Position numbers and translations under genes: made by a program. DNA of 64,000 nucleotides from Clostridia bacterium (lineage in GTDB: Bacteria > Bacillota > Peptococcia > DRI-13 > UBA5745): positions 1 to 64,000 of the forward strand of contig JAHDPO010000012.1 of assembly GCA_018434325.1 (NCBI GenBank), read 5' to 3'. A model generated the notes under the pieces. It was not told the origin of the DNA. It searched no databases and saw nothing but the letters and a program-made list of their open reading frames with translations. Below, piece by piece: positions 1-7,269 of this stretch (position 1 is the first letter of the stretch; the number at the start of each line of letters is the position of its first letter).

Positions 1-418
1 AGCTCTCTGCTGTTTTGACGGCAAAAGTCTGATCTTCCGCAAGATCTGCTTTAGAAATGGCGAGGGTCAGTGTATCAAATAGCTGCTGTTTTTCAATCGG
101 TTTAATGAGATAGTTGATCGGGCTTGCCGCATATGCTTGCAGAGCAAACTGCGGCTCGGTGGTGGCATAGATAATTTGCGCCTCACGATCAAGGCGGCGT
201 ATTTCTTTGCCTAATTCCAAGCCATTCACCATGGGCATGACAATATCCAGTATGTAAAGGTGAAAGCGTTCCGATTCAGTGGCGGTCAGCAATTTATCCG
301 GGTGAGGAAACTCCTGAATCTCCGCTTCCCATGGATGGGTGCCCAAGTATTCTTTTATATGTTCGTTGATGATATCCAGCTCTCTCGGCTGGTCATCACA
401 GATAGCAATACGCAGCAT
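1..418 (-). CDS. LytTR-type response regulator, receiver domain (3' part beyond window)
   Basis: The gene starts with ATG at 418 and runs leftward off the window, so only about 139 codons are visible. They form a complete receiver domain: acidic pair D8-D9, phospho-acceptor D58 in the context YILDIVMP, T86/T87 and the conserved K106 in YLIKPI. The YLIKPI ending and the compact 'MLRIAICDDQ' start are typical of AgrA/ComE-like regulators, whose DNA-binding half is a LytTR domain. That half, and any partner histidine kinase, would lie outside the window. A small HTH gene (424-651) lies 5 bp upstream on the same strand. The receiver call is firm; the LytTR output domain is inferred. Confidence 0.88.
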   Translation of the reverse strand, partial: MLRIAICDDQPRELDIINEHIKEYLGTHPWEAEIQEFPHPDKLLTATESERFHLYILDIVMPMVNGLELGKEIRRLDREAQIIYATTEPQFALQAYAASPINYLIKPIEKQQLFDTLTLAISKADLAEDQTFAVKTAES

Positions 419-423
419 AGCGG

Positions 424-651
424 TCACTTCCTTCTGGTATTTTCTTTCCGGGGATCAGTAGGCTTTGGGGCATCAGCGGGAATAGCCCAAGAACGCCCGA
501 AACGGGAAACCCCCGGAATGCGTCCGGTTTGGCAGTATTGATGTACGCGCCGTTCTGATACGCCCCATTTGTATGACGCTTCCCGCGCTGAGATATATCC
601 CTGCAAACTACTCAACCCTTTCACCCCCGTGTAGATATAAAAAGACATCAT
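424..651 (-). CDS. Small excisionase/MerR-like HTH DNA-binding protein
   Basis: A 75-residue protein whose core (about residues 18-62) has the pattern GYISAREASYKWGVSERRVH, then a 'GRIPG..RFGRSWAIP' wing. This is the fold of excisionase-like, winged HTH_17 proteins. It is a paralogue of the 69-residue protein at 20544-20753, which sits directly in front of a LuxR regulator. This one sits directly in front of a response regulator, 5 bp apart and probably co-transcribed. The start is uncertain: ATG at 651 or 648, or a TTG at 615 behind a purine-rich GGGGGTGAAAGGG. The later start would give a protein closer in length to the paralogue. A transcription-factor role is inferred from fold and position. 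Confidence 0.72.
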   Translation of the reverse strand: MMSFYIYTGVKGLSSLQGYISAREASYKWGVSERRVHQYCQTGRIPGVSRFGRSWAIPADAPKPTDPRKENTRRK

Positions 652-852
652 ATATTATATACGAATATCCGTATGGTTCCAATAGCATAGAAAAAAATTG
701 CTCCATATATGGCAGGTGGTATCAATGGTTGAGGTTGAACAACAATATAGTTTAAGCCTATTTTTTGAAGAGACAGGCTCTATTATGCTGTTATGGTCCG
801 GCACAAGGGGAAGGCCCTCAAGCAATTCGAGAGCCTTCCTCTTATGTCGGAG

Positions 853-939
853 CTATACTTTGGATTCTTTGAGCAGATACGCCGTAAACTGGTTCTGGAG
901 TATCTCATGCTCCGTTTTACCATCATTTCGCTTTTGCAT
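853..939 (-). CDS. Possible 28-residue small ORF, sigma-like N-terminal fragment
   Basis: ATG at 939 is preceded by a perfect GGAGG eight bases upstream and opens a 28-codon frame ending in TAG at 853-855. The peptide is basic at its start and contains EHEILQNQFTAYLLKES. From memory, such a helix resembles the beginning of small sigma-70-like proteins carried by integrative conjugative elements, so it may be a truncated remnant. It could equally be a genuine small protein or a leader peptide. Its ribosome site lies in a strong hairpin (947-986). No known product is assigned. Confidence 0.4.
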   Translation of the reverse strand: MQKRNDGKTEHEILQNQFTAYLLKESKV

Positions 940-946
940 AGCCTTT

Positions 947-986
947 CCTCCGTTTTTAGGTTTTGGTGGGAAAACCTAAACGGAGG
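947..986 (-). promoter_or_regulatory. Hairpin that buries the ribosome-binding site of the 28-codon ORF
   Basis: The arms 947-964 and 971-986 are near-perfect complements (CCTCCG, T-run, AGGTTTT against AAAACCT, A-run, CGGAGG), with a six-base loop. The only irregularity is five T on one side against three A on the other. In the minus-strand transcript the GGAGG of the ORF starting at 939 is the closing part of the stem, paired to an upstream CCTCC. Translation would therefore be off unless the stem opens. No U-run follows, so this is not a terminator. The rest of 652-1251 shows no other gene. Confidence 0.6.
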
Positions 987-1251
987 GTCACGGCACCCTG
1001 TAGAGAACGCGGATAAAAGAAAGAGGCGGCCGTGTGTCGTGGAGTGAACAGCATAGCCGCCAATGTCCCGGCGCCATGATAAAATATCGTGGCACATCAC
1101 TCCCTCCCATGGTGGGAAGCGGCACACTCAGCGACGACACTCTGCGCTTGCGTTTTGGCTTACTTTACTGCTTGACGTTCAACACCTCACAAAGGCTGTC
1201 GCTGTGCCGATTAACACAAGTTTGCACTTGGCTTTATTTATTTTTCTGCTG

Positions 1252-1668
1252 TCAGTTTTTTATAGGTCTAACCATCAAAAAAACCAAAACACCTCCAGCT
1301 ACAATCAGAATAAATGGGCCGGCACCCATTCCAACGTCTTTCTCCAGTGCGCTGAAATACGGAAAGCCAGGAAAATATCGTATCCTCACGGTTGATGTGC
1401 CGTCTGCCTTTTGATATATTCCATCCCCAATCTGCTTTGTAACTCCATCTATTTCTTTGCCGTCAAGTAAAGTAAATGTATAGCTGATATTGTAGGTATA
1501 CCGGCCAGGCTTGGCGTCGGTTCGTTCTCCGCCTTCGCGCCGAATATGGGTTATAGTGGCTGTTTCCGGCTCACCGATGATCCCCAGCGCAATTTTGCCA
1601 GCTCCCCAAAGGATGAGCGCCGTTCCCAATAGCGCAATGAGAATTCTCGGTAAGAGCTTTCTTTTCAT
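1252..1668 (-). CDS. DUF3592-like two-helix membrane protein
   Basis: A 138-residue protein with an N-terminal membrane helix (about 7-29), a soluble beta-rich middle, and a C-terminal helix (about 114-133). The middle follows the DUF3592 pattern: an 'ATITHI' strand, a 'YNISYTFTLLDGKEI' strand, then '.VRIRYFPGFPYFS'. The 218-codon frame at 3432 has the same layout behind a zinc ribbon, so the two are paralogues within the cluster. The start is ATG at 1668 with AAAGGAGGCGGCAG in front, and it overlaps the previous gene by four bases (translational coupling). The family has no established function. This is the last gene of the minus-strand run. Confidence 0.7.
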   Translation of the reverse strand: MKRKLLPRILIALLGTALILWGAGKIALGIIGEPETATITHIRREGGERTDAKPGRYTYNISYTFTLLDGKEIDGVTKQIGDGIYQKADGTSTVRIRYFPGFPYFSALEKDVGMGAGPFILIVAGGVLVFLMVRPIKN

Positions 1669-2225
1669 CTGCCGCCTCCTTTCTTGGGCAGCGTTGTATT
1701 CCGACGCACAAAGACTTCAACCTGTTCATAATTCTCAGCCGTGCAAAACAAAGCAATGCTTTCTGTCCAGCCACCCCGCAAAAGGACGGTGCGGCTATTC
1801 GGTTTGTATTTCACCTTTGTGACGCGATTCCATTTAAGAAAAACCTCCTGCCGCGACTGCGCCATTATCCCCGCGCCCGCGGCGGCCGGTTTGCCGAATA
1901 AAAGACCCAGCACAACTGTCAGGGCATTGATGATTCGGTTCTTTTTCGCCTGTTTTGCCTGTGTCCGGCAGAGGACGCCTTTATCGTCCAGCACAAACTC
2001 TGCCTCATACCTGCCGCGATAGACCGCCATGATAAAGAGCCAGGTGAAGAACAGCAGCGCGACGATAAACCCCAACCCATAGAGCGTATAGACGCTTTTG
2101 CCCGAGGACAGCCCGATCACCAGCGCGACAAGACCGAAGGGGATGCCGATGGCAAGTCCAAGCTGCTTCAAAATGACCGTGTTTCTAAAGATGGGCACGC
2201 TGATTTGCCACTGTATTTTTTCCAT
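1665..2225 (-). CDS. Membrane protein with two helices and a cytosolic PH-like tail
   Basis: The frame opens at 2246, but GGAGGG stands six bases before the ATG at 2225, so that start is chosen (186 residues, beginning MEKIQWQISVPIF). Two adjacent hydrophobic helices (about residues 17-60) are followed by a soluble domain with strands such as 'AEFVLDDKGVLCRT' and 'KVKYKPNSRTVLLRGGW'. This layout resembles YcxB/PH-like domains anchored by two helices, but I do not recognise a named family. It lies between a zinc-ribbon gene and the DUF3592-like gene, which it overlaps by four bases. Confidence 0.6.
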   Translation of the reverse strand: MEKIQWQISVPIFRNTVILKQLGLAIGIPFGLVALVIGLSSGKSVYTLYGLGFIVALLFFTWLFIMAVYRGRYEAEFVLDDKGVLCRTQAKQAKKNRIINALTVVLGLLFGKPAAAGAGIMAQSRQEVFLKWNRVTKVKYKPNSRTVLLRGGWTESIALFCTAENYEQVEVFVRRNTTLPKKGGGR

Positions 2226-2252
2226 CGTCATCCCTCCTTTCCACAACCGGCT

Positions 2253-2717
2253 TTAATAATAGCCGCCCATGCCGCCAAGCAGTTCCCCGATGATACTGGA
2301 GAGAGCGGCTCCAAATACAATGGAGAGGATAAGTCCTATCGCCCCGAGGATGAGCGAAGCTCTGGCAAAGTTCTTCTTATTCAGATTGGCCGAGCTGCCG
2401 AAGCTCCACACGAACAGCAGAATGATGTTTAGGATAGGAACACACATCAGAAGAAGCATCCCTATGTACTGCCCGACGCCCAGCGGATCGCTACCCCCTC
2501 GCCCGGAATAGGCCGAGGGCTGTTGCGGTGCATACGTCTGCTGATAAGAAGGCGCTGTCTGCGCTGGGGGCGCGTAGGCTGGGGGTGGGACAGGGCGCGC
2601 CGGAGCAGGCTCATCCGCCGCTGTATAGGCAGGCTGCACGGGTTCGGTCTTTGCGCCGCAGCCTCCGCAAAACTTCGCCCCATCGGGAAGCTTGTTGCCG
2701 CAGTTTTCACAAAACAT
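2253..2717 (-). CDS. Zinc-ribbon membrane protein
   Basis: A 154-residue protein. Residues 1-22 are a zinc ribbon with two CxxC knuckles (MFCENCGNKLPDGAKFCGGCG). A Pro/Gln/Tyr/Ala-rich linker follows (about 27-78), then two membrane helices (about 86-107 and 122-146). The N-terminal ribbon is cytosolic in such proteins. This 'ribbon, low-complexity linker, membrane' plan recurs in several neighbours. The last residues (GGMGGYY) are glycine-rich. Function unknown; a role in binding a cytosolic partner is inferred only from the architecture. Confidence 0.75.
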   Translation of the reverse strand: MFCENCGNKLPDGAKFCGGCGAKTEPVQPAYTAADEPAPARPVPPPAYAPPAQTAPSYQQTYAPQQPSAYSGRGGSDPLGVGQYIGMLLLMCVPILNIILLFVWSFGSSANLNKKNFARASLILGAIGLILSIVFGAALSSIIGELLGGMGGYY

Positions 2718-2744
2718 ACTGTTTCCTCCTATCCGTAAAATGCG

Positions 2745-3389
2745 TTATTCCGTTTTTGCGCCGCACTCGGTGCAAAACCTGGAATCGTCCTGCAAGGGGG
2801 CAGAGCAGGCGGGGCACAGCCTGACAGCGGGCGCGGGAGCGGCTTGAACCATAACAGGGACCGTCTGGATTGGAGCCAAAGGCTGTTCCGGGGGCGCGTA
2901 TTGTGCCCCGACCGGCGCGGCCTGCGCAGGGGGAACCGTCTGCGCGGATGCCGCCGCCCTGGTTTTGGATTTAACCGCCGCCGTAAAATCACCGCCCGCC
3001 ATTTTGGAGATAAAGGGCAGACCTGCGTCCTTGCCGCGCAGTATCCGCAGGACGGCAAGCACGGAGAATATAATCAGAGCGAGATAGAGGGCATCGCCCA
3101 CAAACGAGCCCACTTTACCCATTGCGCCCGCCGCGCCGTACAGCTCCACCCAGCCGAAAAACCGGGCCAGGCCGCCGAATATCCAGCCTGTCACCAGCTC
3201 GGCCAGATAATATGTAATGGTCAGCAAAAGCGCCTGCATCGCCTGACGGTTGAGCCACTCGTCGCGCTCGGCCAGCAGCGCAAAGCCAACCACCAGCAGC
3301 ACCGATTGGGGCTGCCTGAGCGCCGCGAAGCCAAAGGCGATCACCGCAATGGCGGCGAGGCTTAAACCGAATTTTCCTTTTGTCATCAT
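2745..3389 (-). CDS. Membrane protein with C-terminal zinc ribbon
   Basis: A 214-residue protein with the reverse order of its neighbour: about four hydrophobic segments in residues 6-115, an Ala/Pro/Gln-rich linker (about 145-187), and a C-terminal ribbon 'LCPACSAPLQDDSRFCTECG' with four cysteines. The start is ATG 3389 behind AAAGGGTGAACG. Downstream of the ribbon only four residues remain, so the ribbon is the C-terminus. Placed between two other ribbon genes in the same direction with short gaps. No named family recognised. Confidence 0.7.
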   Translation of the reverse strand: MMTKGKFGLSLAAIAVIAFGFAALRQPQSVLLVVGFALLAERDEWLNRQAMQALLLTITYYLAELVTGWIFGGLARFFGWVELYGAAGAMGKVGSFVGDALYLALIIFSVLAVLRILRGKDAGLPFISKMAGGDFTAAVKSKTRAAASAQTVPPAQAAPVGAQYAPPEQPLAPIQTVPVMVQAAPAPAVRLCPACSAPLQDDSRFCTECGAKTE

Positions 3390-3431
3390 CGTTCACCCTT
3401 TCTTTTTGTACTGTTTCATATAATCCAATAT

Positions 3432-3995
3432 CTAACGCCTTTTCTTATGCCCGATGGAGATGCCCCCCTTGACGCCCAGCGCAAACAGCAAAGCGGCAAG
3501 CCCCAGCAAAGATAAGCCGGGAAGAAGATTTGCTTCTCCGTCAGGCGCGTTGATATGGGGCATCATTGGTAGATACCGCACGGCAAGGGTCTGGAGCGCG
3601 CCGTCGGGCGCAGCTTTGATTCCATAAGGGAAGCTTTTTGTTACCGAGCCGGTATACTCCCTGCCGTCTGCGGCGGTAAAACGATAAAACACCTCATACC
3701 GCGTGGGGTCGCGGGTGTTGCCTTCGTCCTGTCCCGGTCCTATATGGATGCGCCGCTCATAATCGGTCACGACAGCCGTTGCGGTGGCCCCTATCATGCC
3801 CAATGCCATCTGGCTCACGGCGAAAACAAGCAGCAGCAATCCAAGCAATATCGCCGGGATGCTCCGTTTGGACTTTGGCCGGGTAACCGCACTAGGGGAA
3901 GGGGCTGCAGTCGTTGTGGTATTCAACGCCCGTCCGCAGGAGGGGCAAAACCGCGCTCCTTCCCGAATTTGTTTGCCGCAATGGGTGCAGAACAT
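3432..3995 (-). CDS. Zinc-ribbon plus DUF3592-like membrane protein
   Basis: The frame is open from 4088, but the ribosome site (GAAAGAGGGGTGAAACCG) and the ribbon motif place the start at ATG 3995, giving about 187 residues. Residues 1-21 form the ribbon MFCTHCGKQIREGARFCPSCG. A helix (about 46-66), a DUF3592-like extracytosolic domain ('ATAVVTDYERR', 'YEVFYRFTAADGREY', 'LAVRYLPMMP') and a second helix follow. The body is a paralogue of the 138-residue protein at 1252-1668, with a zinc ribbon added. The gene follows 4027-6555 at 31 bases. Confidence 0.72.
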   Translation of the reverse strand: MFCTHCGKQIREGARFCPSCGRALNTTTTAAPSPSAVTRPKSKRSIPAILLGLLLLVFAVSQMALGMIGATATAVVTDYERRIHIGPGQDEGNTRDPTRYEVFYRFTAADGREYTGSVTKSFPYGIKAAPDGALQTLAVRYLPMMPHINAPDGEANLLPGLSLLGLAALLFALGVKGGISIGHKKRR

Positions 3996-4026
3996 CGGTT
4001 TCACCCCTCTTTCATCCGTCTGGGAA

Positions 4027-6555
4027 TTACGGAATATCAACAATGCCATCAATTCCTTCGGTGTTGAGAATTGGTGCCGATGTTCCAATCTGTCGCCATT
4101 CGTAGACGTAATCCGTGCCGTAATTGGTGCCGCCTGTCCACAGTTCTTCCCTGTCTCCCTCTGAGTAACCGGCGGGGATCACGGCCGAAACCGTATCGCC
4201 GATCGACAGAACATTTTTTTCGCTGTACTTGACCGAGGAATAAATATCAAAGTGAGGTTTCCCGTCCGCATTCTTGAATCTTACATTCCCCCAGTCAGCC
4301 CGTGCGCTTCCGTGACCGTCAAAGCCGGAAAGGTTATTGTCGGTGAAAGAGAGGCTGAAGCTAAGGCTTATCGTTTCTCCGCCACGAATTACCTCGGGCG
4401 GAACCGAGAAGGTCAGCAGCGTGGCGTAGCTTTCCCCATGAATGGTCGGTGGTTTGTAATAGTCGTCACTCTCTCCGAGGTATTTCCACGTACTGGTATA
4501 GTTGCCCGGCGAGGCCGCCGCGCTCACTTCATAAATACCGTTTTTGTTTGTGTTGTCGATATTTGCCTGATAATTTTCGTTAACGGTATCCACCAGCACC
4601 CAGGCGTACTCCTTGACCTCGGGCTGCTGTGATTCCTTCTGCGGTGGGTCGGTTTGCTCCGGCGTCGGCTGCGGCTCTTGCTCGCCGCTGCTGGAGAGCA
4701 AAATAGTGGTGGTGGGATAGGACACCTTGAACGGCACGGTCAGGGCGGGGGTATCCTCGCCGGGCTTATAAAGCTCAACCCTGCTTGGCGCGCCCGACTG
4801 CATATGCCCGATAATGGTAAACGAGGTGTTCAGCTCGCCGCCCTTTGGCATTTTCCCACTCCAGTTTTTTGTGTTTGCACTGCTCGAAAGGGGTGCAAAG
4901 CGGACGGTATAGCCCTCGTATTGATATTCGCCATCTTCCTCCGGCTGTTCAATAATCTGCACCTTAACCGTTTTGTTCAGCTCCCCTTGCAGGGCGCGCA
5001 GCTGCTTTTCAAATTCGCGCTGTGCTTGCTCCATGGCTTGACTTAGAAGATAGTTTCTCGCAGAGGTCATGGGCGCTTGTAAACGGCTCAGTAGATATTC
5101 TCTATACTGTACGGTCAGCACCTCCCGGTCCTTTGTCCACTGCCGCTCGTCAAAGGAATATTTCAGCCCGGAAACGCCGGCAATTTCCTTGACCTTGCCG
5201 TAATCGAGGCTCCAGAAACGGTCGCAGAAGCTGTCGATTTCCTGATTGATCTGCTGCTGCGCTTTTTGGGGGTCATTCGCATTTTCTTTGAGGGCCTTGA
5301 TAAAGATGGCGCGCCACTCCTTGTTGGAGCGTGGGACCTCCACATCGTTATAATACTGGTACACGCCGCCGAGGTTTTCCAGCTTGAGCTCCATCATGTC
5401 GCTCTGAACCTCGGATAAAACCACATCGAACACGGCGATAGCGGCAAAGCCCACCTGCAAAGTGGCGGAGCCGAAATAGCCCACCGCGTTATTGGCGACA
5501 TTTTTGACAAGGTTGGAAAGGGTGCTGAGTTTCCCTTGATCGTCCGAGAAGTTGTAAGTAAAATCATAGCAGGTCTGCACGGCGGCAAGAGCCAGCCCCA
5601 GGTGCTGCGTCCCCTTGCCCAGCGCGTCGGCCAGTGCGCCGTCATACTGCCCGCCCAGCGTGATGGCGGTAAGCGCGGTGCCGGTGTTGCCCACCGCCGA
5701 GTTGACCGCCTCGAAGCCCGCCTCAAACGCGGCATTTCCGGGCTGCCCCTGCTCGGCCAGCTCCTTGATTACCTCAAAGGACTTTCCCGTATTCATCAGG
5801 CCCGCAATGGCATAGACATCGGTGATGTAGGCTTTGCGGGTGTTTTCATTTTTCACCTGAAACACGCCGTAGGTGGATAGATGGGTGGTATAGATCAGCA
5901 CCTGTCGGTTTTCGGCGTCCACCTCGTAGTAGACGCCTTCCCACTCGCCGGTGGCTTGATTATAATACTTTGCGCCTACACATTCGCTTTCCGCGCCCGC
6001 CTCGGCATATTTGGCGTCATAGGGGATGGCGATGGTAATCACATCGTCAAATTCGCTTTGACCGCCCAGCTCAATGTCATAGGCCGTGACCTTGACGCCA
6101 TTTTCCTTATCCTGCTTGTCGGGCAGTTGCCGGATCTTCAGCGTTTCATCCCCCGTAAGGGCGTACTCTCCGAACTGAATACTCACCCCGTGGGCAGAGG
6201 CGGAGGGGCTTTCCGGCGAGACTTTAAGCTCCTTGGCTTTTGCCGCATAATCCCGCTCAGTATAAGTAAAGGCGCTGAGATCGCCCGCCGTGCCTTGGAT
6301 ATTCGCCACCTCCTTGCCCAGCCTTGGAAGAATGGCCGCCCCTAACGCAATCACCAAAACAACCGCCACGGCGGCAAATAGAAGCTTCCTTGGCGGAGTC
6401 CGGGGTCTTGTCCCCCTGGTAGCCTGATCCACGGAAACGGGGGGAACCGTATTTACCGGAGAAGCTCCGGCCTCCTGTGTTTTCGTTCCGCAGGAGGCGC
6501 AGAATTTGGTACCGGGATTTAGCTGTGTGCCACAGTTTTTGCAAAATTTACTCAT
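4027..6555 (-). CDS. Large zinc-ribbon single-pass protein with big ectodomain
   Basis: An 842-residue protein, start ATG 6555 behind AAGGAGGGTTTCAT. The order is: zinc ribbon with C5, C8, C19, C22; Pro/Thr/Arg-rich linker; one membrane helix (about 57-78); and about 760 residues outside the membrane. The ectodomain has a beta-rich region (residues 110-235), a long Ala-rich helical part (about 245-530), a linker with PQPTPEQTDPPQKESQQPE (about 640-660) and a terminal beta-rich domain. The plan recalls TcaA-like proteins of other Bacillota (ribbon inside, large domain outside), but the ectodomain is not recognised. It is the largest gene of the block and is flanked by smaller ribbon proteins. 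Confidence 0.7.
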   Translation of the reverse strand: MSKFCKNCGTQLNPGTKFCASCGTKTQEAGASPVNTVPPVSVDQATRGTRPRTPPRKLLFAAVAVVLVIALGAAILPRLGKEVANIQGTAGDLSAFTYTERDYAAKAKELKVSPESPSASAHGVSIQFGEYALTGDETLKIRQLPDKQDKENGVKVTAYDIELGGQSEFDDVITIAIPYDAKYAEAGAESECVGAKYYNQATGEWEGVYYEVDAENRQVLIYTTHLSTYGVFQVKNENTRKAYITDVYAIAGLMNTGKSFEVIKELAEQGQPGNAAFEAGFEAVNSAVGNTGTALTAITLGGQYDGALADALGKGTQHLGLALAAVQTCYDFTYNFSDDQGKLSTLSNLVKNVANNAVGYFGSATLQVGFAAIAVFDVVLSEVQSDMMELKLENLGGVYQYYNDVEVPRSNKEWRAIFIKALKENANDPQKAQQQINQEIDSFCDRFWSLDYGKVKEIAGVSGLKYSFDERQWTKDREVLTVQYREYLLSRLQAPMTSARNYLLSQAMEQAQREFEKQLRALQGELNKTVKVQIIEQPEEDGEYQYEGYTVRFAPLSSSANTKNWSGKMPKGGELNTSFTIIGHMQSGAPSRVELYKPGEDTPALTVPFKVSYPTTTILLSSSGEQEPQPTPEQTDPPQKESQQPEVKEYAWVLVDTVNENYQANIDNTNKNGIYEVSAAASPGNYTSTWKYLGESDDYYKPPTIHGESYATLLTFSVPPEVIRGGETISLSFSLSFTDNNLSGFDGHGSARADWGNVRFKNADGKPHFDIYSSVKYSEKNVLSIGDTVSAVIPAGYSEGDREELWTGGTNYGTDYVYEWRQIGTSAPILNTEGIDGIVDIP

Positions 6556-6568
6556 ATGAAACCCTCCT

Positions 6569-7252
6569 TTATTTCAGCAGCGGGCATTTGCACCGAAAGC
6601 AGACATCATCGCTTATCTGGCAAAGCGTAGCGCAGGCGTTGCAGAAGATGATGCTGTCCCGCGACTTATCATATTTCTCATAAGAGTTCAGCCCCGCGTG
6701 ATGGCGCACATGATCGCCTACCTGGAAATAGTCAAAAACGGTTCTATCGTCCTCGGCGGTCATCTGGTGGGTTTTGCCCCGCCCATCCCGCACGACAACG
6801 GCATATTCGGTGTAATAATCGATGTTTGAATCATTATTTCCGGTGTCATAACGGCGTGTTTTCTTCTTGATGGTTTTGTCAACCACCACACCGTCCCAGG
6901 TTTTGCTGCGCTTTCTGCCGAGTATCTGAAACAGCGCGATCACCAAAAACATCCCGCCGATCCCCAGGCCGATGAACAGAGCCTGGGGATTTTCCATCTC
7001 GCCGCTGGTTTCGCCGTAGATGGTAAAGCCGATAACGGCGGCGACAGCCAGTATCAGGGAGAAAATAGCCGACCAGCGGTTGGTATGTTTAAGATACCGG
7101 GCGAAGGCCGGGTCATAGATGCGCTCAGAGTAGCCGATACGTCCGCCTTTTGCAGCGGGGAGGCTGTCGGTTGCTTTACCTATTTGAGTGCCGCAACTGG
7201 TGCAGAAGCGGGTATCGTCCGGCAGGGCGGTTCCGCAGTGCTTGCAGTACAT
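6569..7252 (-). CDS. Double zinc-ribbon membrane protein
   Basis: The start is taken at ATG 7252 because GGAGGG stands six bases upstream (227 residues). An N-terminal ribbon (MYCKHCGTALPDDTRFCTSC) precedes two membrane helices (about 60-110). A soluble domain follows with 'GVVVDKTIKKKTRR' and 'YYTEYAVVVRDGRGK' strands, similar in plan to DUF3592 proteins. A second cysteine pair ends the protein ('FCNACATLCQISDDVCFRC'). Ribbons on both ends and a helical hairpin between them are unusual. It is 13 bases upstream of the 842-residue gene and probably in the same transcript. Confidence 0.7.
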   Translation of the reverse strand: MYCKHCGTALPDDTRFCTSCGTQIGKATDSLPAAKGGRIGYSERIYDPAFARYLKHTNRWSAIFSLILAVAAVIGFTIYGETSGEMENPQALFIGLGIGGMFLVIALFQILGRKRSKTWDGVVVDKTIKKKTRRYDTGNNDSNIDYYTEYAVVVRDGRGKTHQMTAEDDRTVFDYFQVGDHVRHHAGLNSYEKYDKSRDSIIFCNACATLCQISDDVCFRCKCPLLK

Positions 7253-7269
7253 GGTCATCCCTCCTTGCG

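Noticed and set aside
783-1127. Overlapping frames of 84-126 codons on both strands in the 0.65-1.25 kb gap
   Set aside because: No ribosome sites and no domain; only the 28-codon ORF at 853-939 has a convincing ribosome site.
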